Source of the DNA: JADLHS01 sp049840435
GTDB lineage: Bacteria; Verrucomicrobiota; Verrucomicrobiia; Limisphaerales; JADLHS01
Direction of reading: 5' to 3'
DNA: 64,000 nucleotides
Assembly: GCA_049840435.1 (NCBI GenBank)
Contig: JASGKY010000043.1
Coordinates: 124,001 to 188,000 of the forward strand
Shown here one piece after another: positions 55,845 to 64,000 of the stretch (position 1 is the first letter of the stretch; each line of letters opens with the position of its first letter). A program made the translations under genes and the position numbers. The notes below the pieces were generated by a model. The model was not told the origin of the DNA and made no database searches. It saw nothing but the letters and a program-made list of their open reading frames with translations.

Positions 55845-55958
55845 GGTTGTTGAAACTGTTGCTGATCAGATCGACTGCGCTGGGAATAATCTACTGATTA
55901 GATGGACGTTCATATAGATTCACTTTTGCTTAAACATTAACATGTTACGTGAAACAAG

Positions 55959-55987
55959 TTGACTGAAGTGGTTCTATATTCTACAAA
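55959..55987 (+). promoter_or_regulatory. Putative sigma-70 promoter
   Basis: TTGACT, 17 bp, TACAAA. The spacer AGTGGTTCTATATTC resembles that of the promoter candidate at 42564. Confidence 0.45.
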
Positions 55988-56148
55988 ATCAATCAAGATA
56001 AACGACATTGAGTGTCTGCCTCCTTTAGGAGCGTGAAAACAGCCACTGCAATGTCTGTGAAGGTTGGGAGTTGGGCCGCCGAGCCTGCTGCCCCGCACCA
56101 GACAAGCTGGACGAGATCAACCGATCAAAGTTGAGATTGTCATGAACT

Positions 56149-56166
56149 GACCGGGCCTCCGGAAGA
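56149..56166 (+). promoter_or_regulatory. Dyad motif copy E
   Basis: TGACCGG-GCCT-CCGGAAG, then AAAC and ATG. The layout (motif, GGAAG, 4-5 nt, ATGAAA) is the same as in copy D at 50398. Confidence 0.45.
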
Positions 56167-56356
56167 AACATGAAAACCATTAACCATGTATTTCCGGAAG
56201 GCACGTATGAAAACCCACCACCGTGGAGCGGCGCTTGTCAGCGCTGCGATCGTTTATCCAGTTCGTGAAGCTTTGGCTGCTGCAATCGCAAGCAGCCATC
56301 AAACTTCAGCAATGCACCGAAAGCGTTCCGGCAGCAGCTTGCTAGGCTGGCCGACG

Positions 56357-57852
56357 ATGAAAATAATTCGTGCTGGTTTAGTTGGTGGAGTCGGTTTCTT
56401 CCTCGCTTTCGCGCTTCAAGCTCAGGTGGTTGAAAAGGTTGTCGACCTGAATATCGCTAGCAGCGGGCCGGGCGGGCCGTTGGATCGCTTTACGCAGATT
56501 GGAACTAATCTCTGGTTCACGACAGAGAAGGGTGGGGTGTTTGATCCAGCGGGAACAATTTCGCGATATGACTTGGTGACTCGTGAGGTGACAGTCGTCG
56601 CCAGTTTGCAGAACAGCACTGGGACTTCGCCAGAAAGCTCATTGCTGGCCATCGGCGACGAAGCATACTTCACCACTAAAAGTGGGGGCACCGGCAATGC
56701 CGGGACTATTGCCAAGATCAACTTGAACGACGGGACAGTAACAGCGCTATATCATTTCCCGCCGAATAATGCGACGACGCGTGGCAACGGCACGCAGACT
56801 GGCGCCACTTCGCGGAGCGGTTTAGTGTCCGAATCGGTGAAGAGCTGTGGGCGACCACCTCCTCGGGCGGAACTTCGAACTATGGGGTGGTTTTCAAATA
56901 TAACCTGACGAATGGTGTCACTTCGGTGGTTACTAATCTGGATGGACCACAACTTGGCGGGCAGGCTTTTGATGGATTTACGCCGGCTGGCACCAATGGC
57001 TGGTATTTCGCCACGTTTTCCGGGGGCAGTACTTTTGCCACGACCAGCGGACAGTATTCCATCACGTTGCCGGATAACTCAGTAATCTGGATTACCAACA
57101 GTTTGTCGATTGGCGCCGGGGCGATCAGCCGGCTGACGTTTAATGAATCGGGGCAGCCGCTCATCACGCGAGTGGCGAGTTTGACCAATGGCTACACGCA
57201 GTTTCCTGGCGTCGCGCCAACATTTGTAGGAACGAATTCACTCTATTTCGGCACCACCGGGCCGAACAATGCGCCTGGAGCAATTGTTCGTTATGACTTG
57301 GATACGGGGACGTGGACTAATCTGTTCAGCTTCTCAACCAACAACGCCACGGCGATCGGAACTCGTCCGGGTTATAGCGGCTTGACCGAATTTCGTGGTG
57401 AGTTGTTTTTTATCAACCGGCTGGGGGGAACGAATAACACGGGAGCGGTGGTGAAGTTTAACATCGCTTCAAATACAGTTGCCAAGCTGGCGGATTTAGG
57501 CGCGACGGGAGTGCAATCGCTTGGGAGCGCGTCCGGCTTTTTTGGTGCCGGCACGTTGGTAGAAGAAAATGGCCGGCATTACATCTATTACCCGCTGACC
57601 AGTGGCGGGGCGAACAACAACGGGACGATCATCCGGATTGATCTCGCGGCGTTTCAGATCAAGGTCGCGCCAGAACCAGACAATCAAATTCGCATTTTCT
57701 GGGAGGGCGGTTACCCACCTTTCACGGTTCAGCAACGGACGAATCTATTTGCGGGTGACTGGGTGGACGTGGTGTCAGATTTGACTCAACGCTCCGTTGT
57801 CCTGCCCACCACTAATGCGGCGGCTTACTATCAAGTGATTGGCCAGCCGTGA
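56357..57852 (+). CDS. Exported protein with gloeo/verruco-type tandem repeats (one frameshift)
   Basis: ATG 56357 starts a signal peptide (MKIIRAGLVGGVGFFLAFALQAQ); an upstream in-frame start at 56186 has no signal. The mature protein is built of repeats of about 50 residues around G(T/V)(I/V)(A/F)K(I/Y)N, for example NAGTIAKINLNDGTVTALYHF, YGVVFKYNLTNGVTSVV and NTGAVVKFNIASNTVAKLA, matching the gloeo/verruco repeat family (TIGR03803). The C-terminus has a small beta module (RIFWEGGYPPFTVQQRTNL). The frame breaks near 56825 (GTGTCCG); one base joins SRSGLV to IGEELWATTSSGG. The stop overlaps the pseudopilin start by 4 bp. Likely surface propeller; function unknown. Confidence 0.75.
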
Positions 57853-58469
57853 AGTGGAAGTTTTCAACATCTGCTGAGTCCAACCGTCAAGGCGCGGCGG
57901 TTGGATTCACGCTGATTGAATTGCTCGTCGTCATTGCGATCATTGCCATTCTCGCGGCGCTGCTGCTGCCAGTGCTGGCGAAAGCCAAAGACTCCGCGCA
58001 TCGCATCAATTGCCAGTCCAATCTGCGACAATTGGGCGTGGTGTATCACCTTTACAACGAGGACTACAACAGCAAGCTGCCCACCAGCGAAATGCTGGGG
58101 AAGAGCAACTACCGCTACAGCACCGACACGAACAGCCTGCCGTACTTCTTCCAATCGTATTGTCCGACGAATCGTGTCTGGATGTGTCCCGCCGGGCGGA
58201 ACGTGTTGACCAATGGGGTGAATTACGCTTGGTCGCGGGCGCAAAATGTCGTCGGGGAAGCGGGCAGTCAGTCGGCGTTCCTGAAGATGTCGCAGACGTT
58301 TGTCGTGTGGGATAACTACTGCTACACGCAGCCATCGGTTTACAACATCCCCGAATTCACCAGCGGTCCGCCGACGGCTAGCAAGGTCAATTGGTATTTC
58401 CCTCACAATAACAAAAAGCGCATCAACTGGCTCTACCTCGACGGGCACACGGAGAACCGCGAGTTGTGA
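57849..58469 (+). CDS. Pseudopilin-like protein
   Basis: A 206-residue protein beginning at GTG 57849, overlapping the upstream stop (GTGA). The prepilin motif is AVGFTLIELLVVIAIIAILA at about residues 17-36, followed by LLLPVLAKAKDSAHRINCQS, NLRQLGVVYHLYNEDYNSKL and a C-terminal WLYLDGHTENREL, the DG motif of the verrucomicrobial pseudopilin family. Translational coupling to the exported repeat protein is direct evidence that this pseudopilin is made together with that one protein. Confidence 0.88.
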   Translation: MKWKFSTSAESNRQGAAVGFTLIELLVVIAIIAILAALLLPVLAKAKDSAHRINCQSNLRQLGVVYHLYNEDYNSKLPTSEMLGKSNYRYSTDTNSLPYFFQSYCPTNRVWMCPAGRNVLTNGVNYAWSRAQNVVGEAGSQSAFLKMSQTFVVWDNYCYTQPSVYNIPEFTSGPPTASKVNWYFPHNNKKRINWLYLDGHTENREL

Positions 58470-58507
58470 CCGGGGCCAGGCAGATCGCAACAACTGAAAA
58501 TCAAACC

Positions 58508-59098
58508 ATGAAAATCCAAAGTCTCTTACGCAAACAAACTTTCGCCGGCGGACTCGCTGCGCTCGCACTTGCGCTCAACGCTGGCGCAGCAGATGGCCTC
58601 AAAGACGCGAAACCCGAACCTGTTTCCGCCATCGGCGTGCAGGAGCTGATCAAGAACGCCAAGCAATACGATGGCAAGAAAATTGTGCTCGAAGGTTTCG
58701 TCACCGAAGTCTGCAAGCGTAAAGGGTGCTGGGCCAATATCCACGACAACGATTCCGATTCCAAGGCGCAGATTCGCGTGAAGCAGGAGGAGGGCGAGAG
58801 TGGCTACAAGGCGTTTCAACCGGAAGTGCAGGGCAAGACGGTCCATGTGACCGGTGCGGTCAAGGCGACCAAGATTGATGCGGACTATCTCGACAAGTGG
58901 GAAGCGCGCGTCAAAGAGGCGCAAAAGCAGGCCAACGCCAAAGAAAAGAAGTCGGAGGCGGCGGATTCCTGCGCAGCGGTGTTCAAGCAAATCGCCGGGT
59001 ATCGTGAGCGGGTATCTAAATCTACCAACGGTTATCTTACGTCGGTTTCACTTGGGGTGGACAAATGGGAGCTGGTCGAAGCGAAGGTGGCAAAGTGA
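58508..59098 (+). CDS. Exported DUF4920-like OB-fold protein
   Basis: A 196-residue protein with a signal peptide (TFAGGLAALALALNAGAADG). The core (QYDGKKIVLEGFVTEVCKRK, then GCWANIHDN, IRVKQEEGESGYKAFQPEVQ, KTVHVTGAV) matches DUF4920-type periplasmic proteins; the C-x4-C pair (VCKRKGCW) may bind a metal or be redox active. A Lys/Glu-rich helix and a tail with another Cys follow. Its stop overlaps the next gene's GTG start by 4 bp, opening a six-gene operon-like run. Confidence 0.75.
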   Translation: MKIQSLLRKQTFAGGLAALALALNAGAADGLKDAKPEPVSAIGVQELIKNAKQYDGKKIVLEGFVTEVCKRKGCWANIHDNDSDSKAQIRVKQEEGESGYKAFQPEVQGKTVHVTGAVKATKIDADYLDKWEARVKEAQKQANAKEKKSEAADSCAAVFKQIAGYRERVSKSTNGYLTSVSLGVDKWELVEAKVAK

Positions 59099-59658
59099 TC
59101 AAGAAATGGCATTGGCGCGGCGTGGTCCGTTGGTTGCATCGGGACTTGGGCTATCTGTTTTTTGGTGCGACGGTGATCTACGCCGTGTCCGGCATTGCGA
59201 TCAATCATCGCAACGACTGGAATCCCAGCTACAGCATCTCGCGCGAGGAACACCCGCTGCCCGCGGTTGGCACCAACCAGCCGCTGAGCCGGGCCAATGC
59301 CACTAATCTACTGGCTCAAGTCGGTATCGAGTCCAAATACCAGAACCATTACTCGCCCGCAGAGAGTCAGGTGCGCATCTTCTTTGAGGGGGGCAACGCC
59401 ACGATTGAGCGCGACAAAGATCGCGTCATCGTGGAGTCGTTGAAACGCCGGCCCTTGCTCCACACGTTCAACAAACTCCACTACAACCCGGGGCGTTGGT
59501 GGACGTGGTATTCCGACATCTTCAGCGGCGCGCTGCTCGTGGTAGCCATCACCGGACTGTTCCTGTTGCGCGGCTACCACGGTATCACCCGGCGGGGCGG
59601 CGTGCTGGTGGCCATCGGCATTCTCATTCCAGGCCTGCTGGTTTATCTCTATCTCTGA
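59095..59658 (+). CDS. PepSY-associated membrane protein
   Basis: A 187-residue protein from GTG 59095. The first helix follows a conserved start (RGVVRWLHRDLGYLFFGATV) with the VSGIAINHRNDW motif of PepSY-TM/PiuB-type proteins. A periplasmic segment (FFEGGNATIERDKDRVIVES, LLHTFNKLHYNPGRWWTWYS) leads to two C-terminal helices (LLVVAITGLFLL and GVLVAIGILIPGLLVYLYL). His residues in the helices suit haem or metal handling. Situated before an ABC transporter and upstream of a cytochrome c peroxidase. Confidence 0.8.
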   Translation: MIKKWHWRGVVRWLHRDLGYLFFGATVIYAVSGIAINHRNDWNPSYSISREEHPLPAVGTNQPLSRANATNLLAQVGIESKYQNHYSPAESQVRIFFEGGNATIERDKDRVIVESLKRRPLLHTFNKLHYNPGRWWTWYSDIFSGALLVVAITGLFLLRGYHGITRRGGVLVAIGILIPGLLVYLYL

Positions 59659-59660
59659 TT

Positions 59661-60548
59661 ATGAAACCCGTCATCGAATGTCGCAATCTCACGCATCACT
59701 ACGGGCGCAAGCCCGCGTTGCGAGATGTTTCGTGGCAGCTCCGCCCCGGGCGCATCTGTGGCCTGCTCGGTCGCAATGGCGCGGGCAAAACCACCACGAT
59801 CAACATCCTCAATTCCTTCCTCACGCCGCGCGCGGGACGTTGTCTGCTGTTTGGCGAAGACGCCCATCAACTCGCGCCGGCTACCAAGGCACGCATCGGT
59901 TATTTGATCGAAGGTCACGTGCAATACGGTTTCTTCAATACGCGCCAGATCGAGCGGTTCTATTCGGCCTATTACGACAAATGGAATCCCGCCATCTATT
60001 ACCATTTGATGGAGAAGCTGGACATCACGTCGACGCAACGCATAGCTACCATGTCTTGCGGTCAGCGCTCGCAAGTGGCGTTGGGGCTGATCCTCGCGCA
60101 ACAACCGGACTTAATAATCTTCGACGATTACTCGATGGGGCTTGATCCTGGGTATCGTCGCTTGTTCATCGAAGTCATCCGCGATTACGCCGCCGATGGG
60201 AAGCGGAGCATCCTGCTTACTTCACACATCATTCAGGACCTCGAAGGGCTGATAGACGATGTGATCATTTATCAACGCGGTCGAGTGTTGGTGAATACCG
60301 AGGCGAAGTATCTGGCGGAGGGTTTTCGCAAATACACCTTCGCAACGGAGAACTCTTTCCTGGATGAATTTGATGAAACCCGCCAATTGCGCGTGGAGCG
60401 GGGCGAGCGGCGTTCGGCCCTCTACGGCTTCTTGGATGCCAGCGTGGCTCAAGCGGAGCTGAAACGTCGCAATATCAGCGCAACCGATTTCCGCGCCGAA
60501 GCATTGACGTTGGAAGACACCTTTATCGCCCTGACGGGCAAGTATTGA
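59661..60548 (+). CDS. ABC transporter ATP-binding protein
   Basis: A 295-residue ATPase with Walker A GLLGRNGAGKTTT, signature MSCGQRSQVALG (degenerate LSGGQ), Walker B DLIIFDDYSMGLDP and switch His in LLTSHI. In Walker B the usual Glu is Asp (FDDYS). C-terminal residues form a regulatory tail as in exporters of the CcmA/YhaQ type. It starts 3 bp after the PepSY gene and is followed directly by its permease. The substrate is unknown. Confidence 0.9.
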   Translation: MKPVIECRNLTHHYGRKPALRDVSWQLRPGRICGLLGRNGAGKTTTINILNSFLTPRAGRCLLFGEDAHQLAPATKARIGYLIEGHVQYGFFNTRQIERFYSAYYDKWNPAIYYHLMEKLDITSTQRIATMSCGQRSQVALGLILAQQPDLIIFDDYSMGLDPGYRRLFIEVIRDYAADGKRSILLTSHIIQDLEGLIDDVIIYQRGRVLVNTEAKYLAEGFRKYTFATENSFLDEFDETRQLRVERGERRSALYGFLDASVAQAELKRRNISATDFRAEALTLEDTFIALTGKY

Positions 60549-60549
60549 T

Positions 60550-61326
60550 ATGAGCCAGTTCACCTCCGCATTACCAACCGGCCTGTCGCCAACGGTGCGA
60601 CCTTCGGACCAAGCCTTGCCAACCGCGAGCGTTCCGGCGCACCGCAAGAGATCATTCTTTCAAGCCACGTTTTACAAAGAGTGGATCAAACTGCGTTTCT
60701 ATTGGCTGCTATTGCTTGTGGGTAACACGGGTTTTGCGATCTTCCTTTCGCTCCGGTTGCGTAATGTGCATCAGTTCCACGATGCGGTGAGCATCTGGAG
60801 CGCTTGGATCTTCAAAGGCTACCTGTTCTTCGCTCCGTATCAGTATGTCCCGCTCGCTGCCGGCGTTGTTTTGGGCGCGCTGCAGTTCCTGCCGGAGACC
60901 TTAAGCAAGCGCGTGCGGCTGGTGTTGCATCTGCCCCTCGGCGAAGAACGTGTCATCGCCCATCACTTGCTGGTGGGACTGCTGTTGCTCACGTTCATCT
61001 TCGCGCCGGCCGTGGCGTTGTTTGGCCTGACCGGCTGGTTGTATTTTCCCCCGGAGTTTCAGCGTAATCTGGTGCTGACCTTGTTGCCGTGGGGGCTGGC
61101 AGGTTACGTTGGTTATCTGCTTACAGCCACGGTATTGCTGGAGAATGCGTGGCGTTTCCGCATCGCCTATCTATTGCTGGCAGCGGCAAGTTTGCGATTC
61201 TTCTATCGCGGTGAATTCTACGATGTCTATCAGCGCGTCTGGCCCGCGCTGGCGTTGTGGACCGGTCTGCTGTTCCTCCTGCCGCTGTATGCGAGTTATC
61301 GCTTTCGGAAAGGACTCGGCGCATGA
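60550..61326 (+). CDS. ABC transporter permease-like membrane protein
   Basis: A 258-residue protein with a 40-residue soluble start and six hydrophobic helices (YWLLLLVGNTGFAIFLSL, VPLAAGVVLGALQFL, LLVGLLLLTFIFAPAVALFG, TLLPWGLAGYVGYLLTATVL, YLLLAAASLRFF, ALALWTGLLFLLPLY). Its position directly after the ATPase identifies it as the membrane partner. The stop overlaps the DUF4857 gene by 4 bp. Confidence 0.82.
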   Translation: MSQFTSALPTGLSPTVRPSDQALPTASVPAHRKRSFFQATFYKEWIKLRFYWLLLLVGNTGFAIFLSLRLRNVHQFHDAVSIWSAWIFKGYLFFAPYQYVPLAAGVVLGALQFLPETLSKRVRLVLHLPLGEERVIAHHLLVGLLLLTFIFAPAVALFGLTGWLYFPPEFQRNLVLTLLPWGLAGYVGYLLTATVLLENAWRFRIAYLLLAAASLRFFYRGEFYDVYQRVWPALALWTGLLFLLPLYASYRFRKGLGA

Positions 61327-62579
61327 AAAACTTCGCCCGCATTTTTCTTTTGCTCACTGGGGTGCTGCTGCTCGCGCATTATCTGCCGGCGGCTTTCTGG
61401 CTCATTGCGGATCAACGCCAGCGGGTGCCGACGGTTTTCTATAGTTGCCTTGAGAAAAATTTTCTCCTCTTCCGCTCGGAGCGGGGTGAAATAGTGCGCA
61501 CGGATCGCCAAGGCAAAACTTACGACCGCGATGAATTTGAACGTCTCTTGCCGCTCGACAACTACCTGCAACTCTACAAGGACGGTCGCATGCCGAAGGA
61601 AATAGATGGCGTCGCGATCACGCCCGAGAAGCTGCGTCGTGAACGCGTCAATGTCCGGCTCAAACCGGAAGTGCTCGACACCCCATCCGTCGCCTTGACG
61701 CCGTTGCTGGAGACCGAGAGCGGTCGCGTCCGCCTAGAGATGCCGGGCGATTTCATGCGCCTGGGAGCAACCATTGAATTTGTGGATGCGAAGAGCAATC
61801 GTTTGCTGCCTGAGAAGAGCGTCCAGTTCCAGCGGGCGTTCGCCGCTGCCGGATTTGCGTTTCCGGTCAAGCTGGTCGGTAGCAATCCGACCACGCTCAA
61901 ACCGTATGATGAGGGTTGTTTTCTCGTCGATGCCAAGGATGTGGTTTTCCGACTACGACAGATCCGGGGTGAAGCCGAGTTGGTGCGGCTTGTCGAACTT
62001 GCGCCGACGGAACAGAAGACGCAGTGGGCGGAATTGCAGCCACGCTACATCCACGTGCAGGAGCAGGATAACCGGGAAATTCACGCGCTGATCATCGGTC
62101 GCGACAATCGCGCCCATCTTGTTGTTGGGAACGAGCAGCGTTTGGTGACGTTGCCGCTCAAAAAGTTCGATCCCGCCACGATGCAGCTTACGGTGCGCGG
62201 CGACTTGCTCAATCGGCTCGTCGTCGTGAGTTCAGCTGAGTATGTCGAAGCAGTGGCGTTGAATCGCGATTACAGCCTGCTGGATCGTTACACTGAAATG
62301 CTCGTGGCCAGGGCCGGACGGCCAAGTGGTCAGTTGGCGGGCGCGCTCTTTCCGTTCACGCTCGATCTGGAGAGTGATACTTCAGGCTTCCTAGGGTTCA
62401 ATTTTGAATGGGGCAACCGTTGGGTCATCGTGCTGAATGCGATATTGCTGGCCGCGCTGGTCGGGTGGGCAGCGCTGCGCAAACAAGCCTGGCGTCTGCG
62501 TATGCCGGATCTTGTCGCTGTTGCGGGGGGCGGTGTGTTTGGGCTGATTACGGTGCTGGTGCTGCCGAAGACTGAATAA
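61323..62579 (+). CDS. DUF4857-like membrane-anchored protein
   Basis: A 418-residue protein with an N-terminal helix (IFLLLTGVLLLAHYLPAAFW) and two C-terminal helices (VIVLNAILLAALVGWAAL and LVAVAGGGVFGLITVLVLP), enclosing a periplasmic region of about 330 residues (FERLLPLDNYLQLYKDGRMP is characteristic of DUF4857). This family occurs with ABC exporters like the one here. Function unknown; probably an auxiliary subunit of the transporter. Confidence 0.78.
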   Translation: MKNFARIFLLLTGVLLLAHYLPAAFWLIADQRQRVPTVFYSCLEKNFLLFRSERGEIVRTDRQGKTYDRDEFERLLPLDNYLQLYKDGRMPKEIDGVAITPEKLRRERVNVRLKPEVLDTPSVALTPLLETESGRVRLEMPGDFMRLGATIEFVDAKSNRLLPEKSVQFQRAFAAAGFAFPVKLVGSNPTTLKPYDEGCFLVDAKDVVFRLRQIRGEAELVRLVELAPTEQKTQWAELQPRYIHVQEQDNREIHALIIGRDNRAHLVVGNEQRLVTLPLKKFDPATMQLTVRGDLLNRLVVVSSAEYVEAVALNRDYSLLDRYTEMLVARAGRPSGQLAGALFPFTLDLESDTSGFLGFNFEWGNRWVIVLNAILLAALVGWAALRKQAWRLRMPDLVAVAGGGVFGLITVLVLPKTE

Positions 62580-62581
62580 AT

Positions 62582-64000
62582 ATGCTTTTGAATCGAATCG
62601 CGGTGCGCTGTGTAAAGTTTGCTTTCGTTCTATCACTTGGCTTGGCCTTGATGAATCTGGGGACTGCGCAAACCAACTCGCTTGCCCCCACCAATCCCGC
62701 TCCGGTGCAGGTCTGGGATTACGCGGATGAACTTTTTTTGACTGAGACGCAGCAGAAGCGCCTGTTCGAAATCCGCGATCGGCTGGAAGCCGCCCGGGCC
62801 GAAGTGCGTCGCACATCCGTCTCCAACACGCCTCCGGATGCCCGCCTCGCCGCGCAGCTGTACCTTAATGATCAAACTCGCCTCGTGAATCGTGGTGTTG
62901 GCGAAGTGCTGACCGAGGCGCAAAAGACCAAGCTGGCAGAACTGCGGCGTGCCGCTCGCAACGTCCGGCTTGCGGCTGGACGCCAACTCGTGCCCGCACA
63001 AACCAATCGCGTTGCGACTGTCTCCGCAGACGATGACGAGCCCCCTACGCTTGCGCCTTCCCGCAAGCCGCCCCGGAAATCATTGAGCAATGAGGAGTAT
63101 CGCCAGCTCGCTGTGGAGTTACGCGGGACGTATTCCCAGCCTGCTGCCAACTGGCCCGCCCCGAACATTGACGCTGAAATCAAACCGCTCTACCGCGAGA
63201 TTGGTTTGCTGCCATTAGTCGTGTTTCCCACAAACAACCCGTACAGCGACGCAAAAGCTGGACTGGGCAAGAAGCTGTTTTTCGAGCCGCGCCTCAGCGG
63301 TTCAGGGCAGATCAGTTGCGCAAACTGCCATGATCCGGATCTTGCTTTCGCCGACGGCCGCACGGTTTCGTTTGGCCATGAGCGCAAGGAGCTGAAACGA
63401 AATTCGCCGACCCTCCTGAACACTGCATTCAATGAGGCATTGTTTTGGGACGGGCGCGCCGCTTCGTTAGAACAACAGGCGAGCGATGTCGTCAACAATC
63501 AGGACGAAATGCATTCGAGTGCTCAATTCGTGCGTGAGAAGCTTGGTGTGATTCCTGGTTACACCAACGAGTTTGCCACGGTTTTTGGTTCGCCGGAGGT
63601 AACGTTGGCCCGCGTCGCGCAGGCCATCGCAACCTTCGAACGCACGATCACGAGTCGAGGCAACCAGTTTGATTCGTTTCTCCGCGGCGAGACCAACGCG
63701 CTCAGCGACGAAGCAGTGCGCGGCTTGCATTTGTTCCGGACGGACGCGCGGTGTGTGAATTGTCACAATGGTCCGAATTTTACTGATGGGCGTTTTCACA
63801 ATGAAGGGCTGACCTATTACAGTCGCAAATATGAAGACTTGGGGCGGTACTCGATTTCAAAAGATCCGCAGGACGTGGGCAGATTCAAAACGCCGACGTT
63901 ACGGAACATCGCGCGCACCGCGCCATATATGCATAATGGGTTGTTTGATTTCGATGGCGTGCTGAACATGTATAACGCCGGGATGCCCACGGTGCGCCCG
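62582..64000 (+). CDS. Di-haem cytochrome c peroxidase (MauG/CCP family), 3' truncated by window end
   Basis: ATG 62582 starts a signal peptide (FAFVLSLGLALMNLGTAQ). About 170 residues of helical, charged sequence precede the peroxidase domain, a longer N-terminal extension than usual. The domain begins near NPYSDAKAGLGKKLFFEPRL and has two CxxCH haem sites: CANCH (246-250) and CVNCH near residue 390. FKTPTLRNIARTAPYMHNG follows, as in bacterial CCPs. The frame is still open at position 64000, so the last residues are missing. CCPs reduce hydrogen peroxide in the periplasm; MauG-like members oxidise other substrates. It lies 2 bp after the DUF4857 gene. Confidence 0.88.
   Translation, partial: MLLNRIAVRCVKFAFVLSLGLALMNLGTAQTNSLAPTNPAPVQVWDYADELFLTETQQKRLFEIRDRLEAARAEVRRTSVSNTPPDARLAAQLYLNDQTRLVNRGVGEVLTEAQKTKLAELRRAARNVRLAAGRQLVPAQTNRVATVSADDDEPPTLAPSRKPPRKSLSNEEYRQLAVELRGTYSQPAANWPAPNIDAEIKPLYREIGLLPLVVFPTNNPYSDAKAGLGKKLFFEPRLSGSGQISCANCHDPDLAFADGRTVSFGHERKELKRNSPTLLNTAFNEALFWDGRAASLEQQASDVVNNQDEMHSSAQFVREKLGVIPGYTNEFATVFGSPEVTLARVAQAIATFERTITSRGNQFDSFLRGETNALSDEAVRGLHLFRTDARCVNCHNGPNFTDGRFHNEGLTYYSRKYEDLGRYSISKDPQDVGRFKTPTLRNIARTAPYMHNGLFDFDGVLNMYNAGMPTVRP

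Larger units (their letters stand above)
55845..56356. other. Long leader upstream of the exported repeat protein
   Basis: About 510 bp. An A/T-rich stretch (55880-55995) holds the promoter candidate at 55959. The following 370 bp contain dyad motif copy E and a short 32-codon frame from ATG 56171 (MKTINHVFPEGTYENPPPWS...), which starts 4 nt after the GGAAG of the motif. Confidence 0.4.

Noticed and set aside
1..64000. tRNA, rRNA, CRISPR or insertion sequence
   Set aside because: No cloverleaf-like T-arm, ribosomal RNA segment, regularly spaced repeats or transposase was noticed by eye; a tRNAscan/CRISPR search would be the firm test.

Overview
The window looks like a chromosomal segment of a Verrucomicrobiota bacterium, probably of the Pedosphaera/Limisphaera group (subdivision 3). 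This is inferred from gene content, not from a marker gene: four genes encode pseudopilin-like proteins with the GFTL(I/M)ELLVVIAIIAILAA-type N-terminus, one protein carries gloeo/verruco-type tandem repeats, one ends in a PEP-CTERM sorting tail, large Ig-like/DNRLRE exported proteins are common, and an ECF sigma factor is fused to a membrane domain. No rRNA, tRNA, CRISPR array, transposase or phage gene was recognised.

Layout. 1-3984 (minus): M48 metallopeptidase followed by a large pseudokinase-DUF4011-helicase gene that runs off the left edge and is interrupted by about six frameshifts. 4365-16508: a surface/phosphoester locus with two large exported proteins sharing an N-terminal domain, each followed by a pseudopilin gene and facing each other around a PHP phosphoesterase, then a PhoD phosphatase. 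16569-26960: TPR lipoprotein-like gene, then ECF sigma factor, ZAS anti-sigma factor, membrane-fused ECF sigma factor, polytopic membrane protein and a VIT/VWA-type/DUF2135 protein. 27416-31130: Rrf2 regulator, YezD, OprP-like porin and cysteine synthase, a sulfur locus. 31425-33569: two exported proteins. 33662-42499: a two-partner secretion pair (TpsB with four POTRA domains, TpsA) in one operon with ExbB, two ExbD and a TonB-like protein. 42500-43389: unusual repeat-rich leader. 43390-49958: Ig-fused sulfatase, orphan LuxR domain, vanadium haloperoxidase, PEP-CTERM protein. 50055-54803: NIL-domain protein, family 2A encapsulin shell, encapsulated cysteine desulfurase with a long cargo-loading extension, membrane rhodanese and serine O-acetyltransferase. 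54928-58469: CBS protein, exported repeat protein and pseudopilin. 58508-64000: DUF4920 protein, PepSY-type membrane protein, ABC ATPase and permease, DUF4857 protein and a di-haem cytochrome c peroxidase cut by the right edge.

How it fits together. The most notable system is the sulfur compartment: serine acetyltransferase supplies O-acetylserine, CysK (20 kb away, with Rrf2 and YezD) makes cysteine, and the encapsulated desulfurase draws sulfane sulfur from cysteine inside the shell, with the rhodanese as likely sulfur acceptor or donor. A small GC dyad, TGACCGG-N4-CYGGARG, recurs in five leaders across the window, including those of the encapsulin and sulfatase genes, and may be an undescribed leader RNA or operator.

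Caution. At least six genes outside the helicase carry a single-base frameshift, mostly in short homopolymers. Sequencing or assembly error is the simplest explanation for those.
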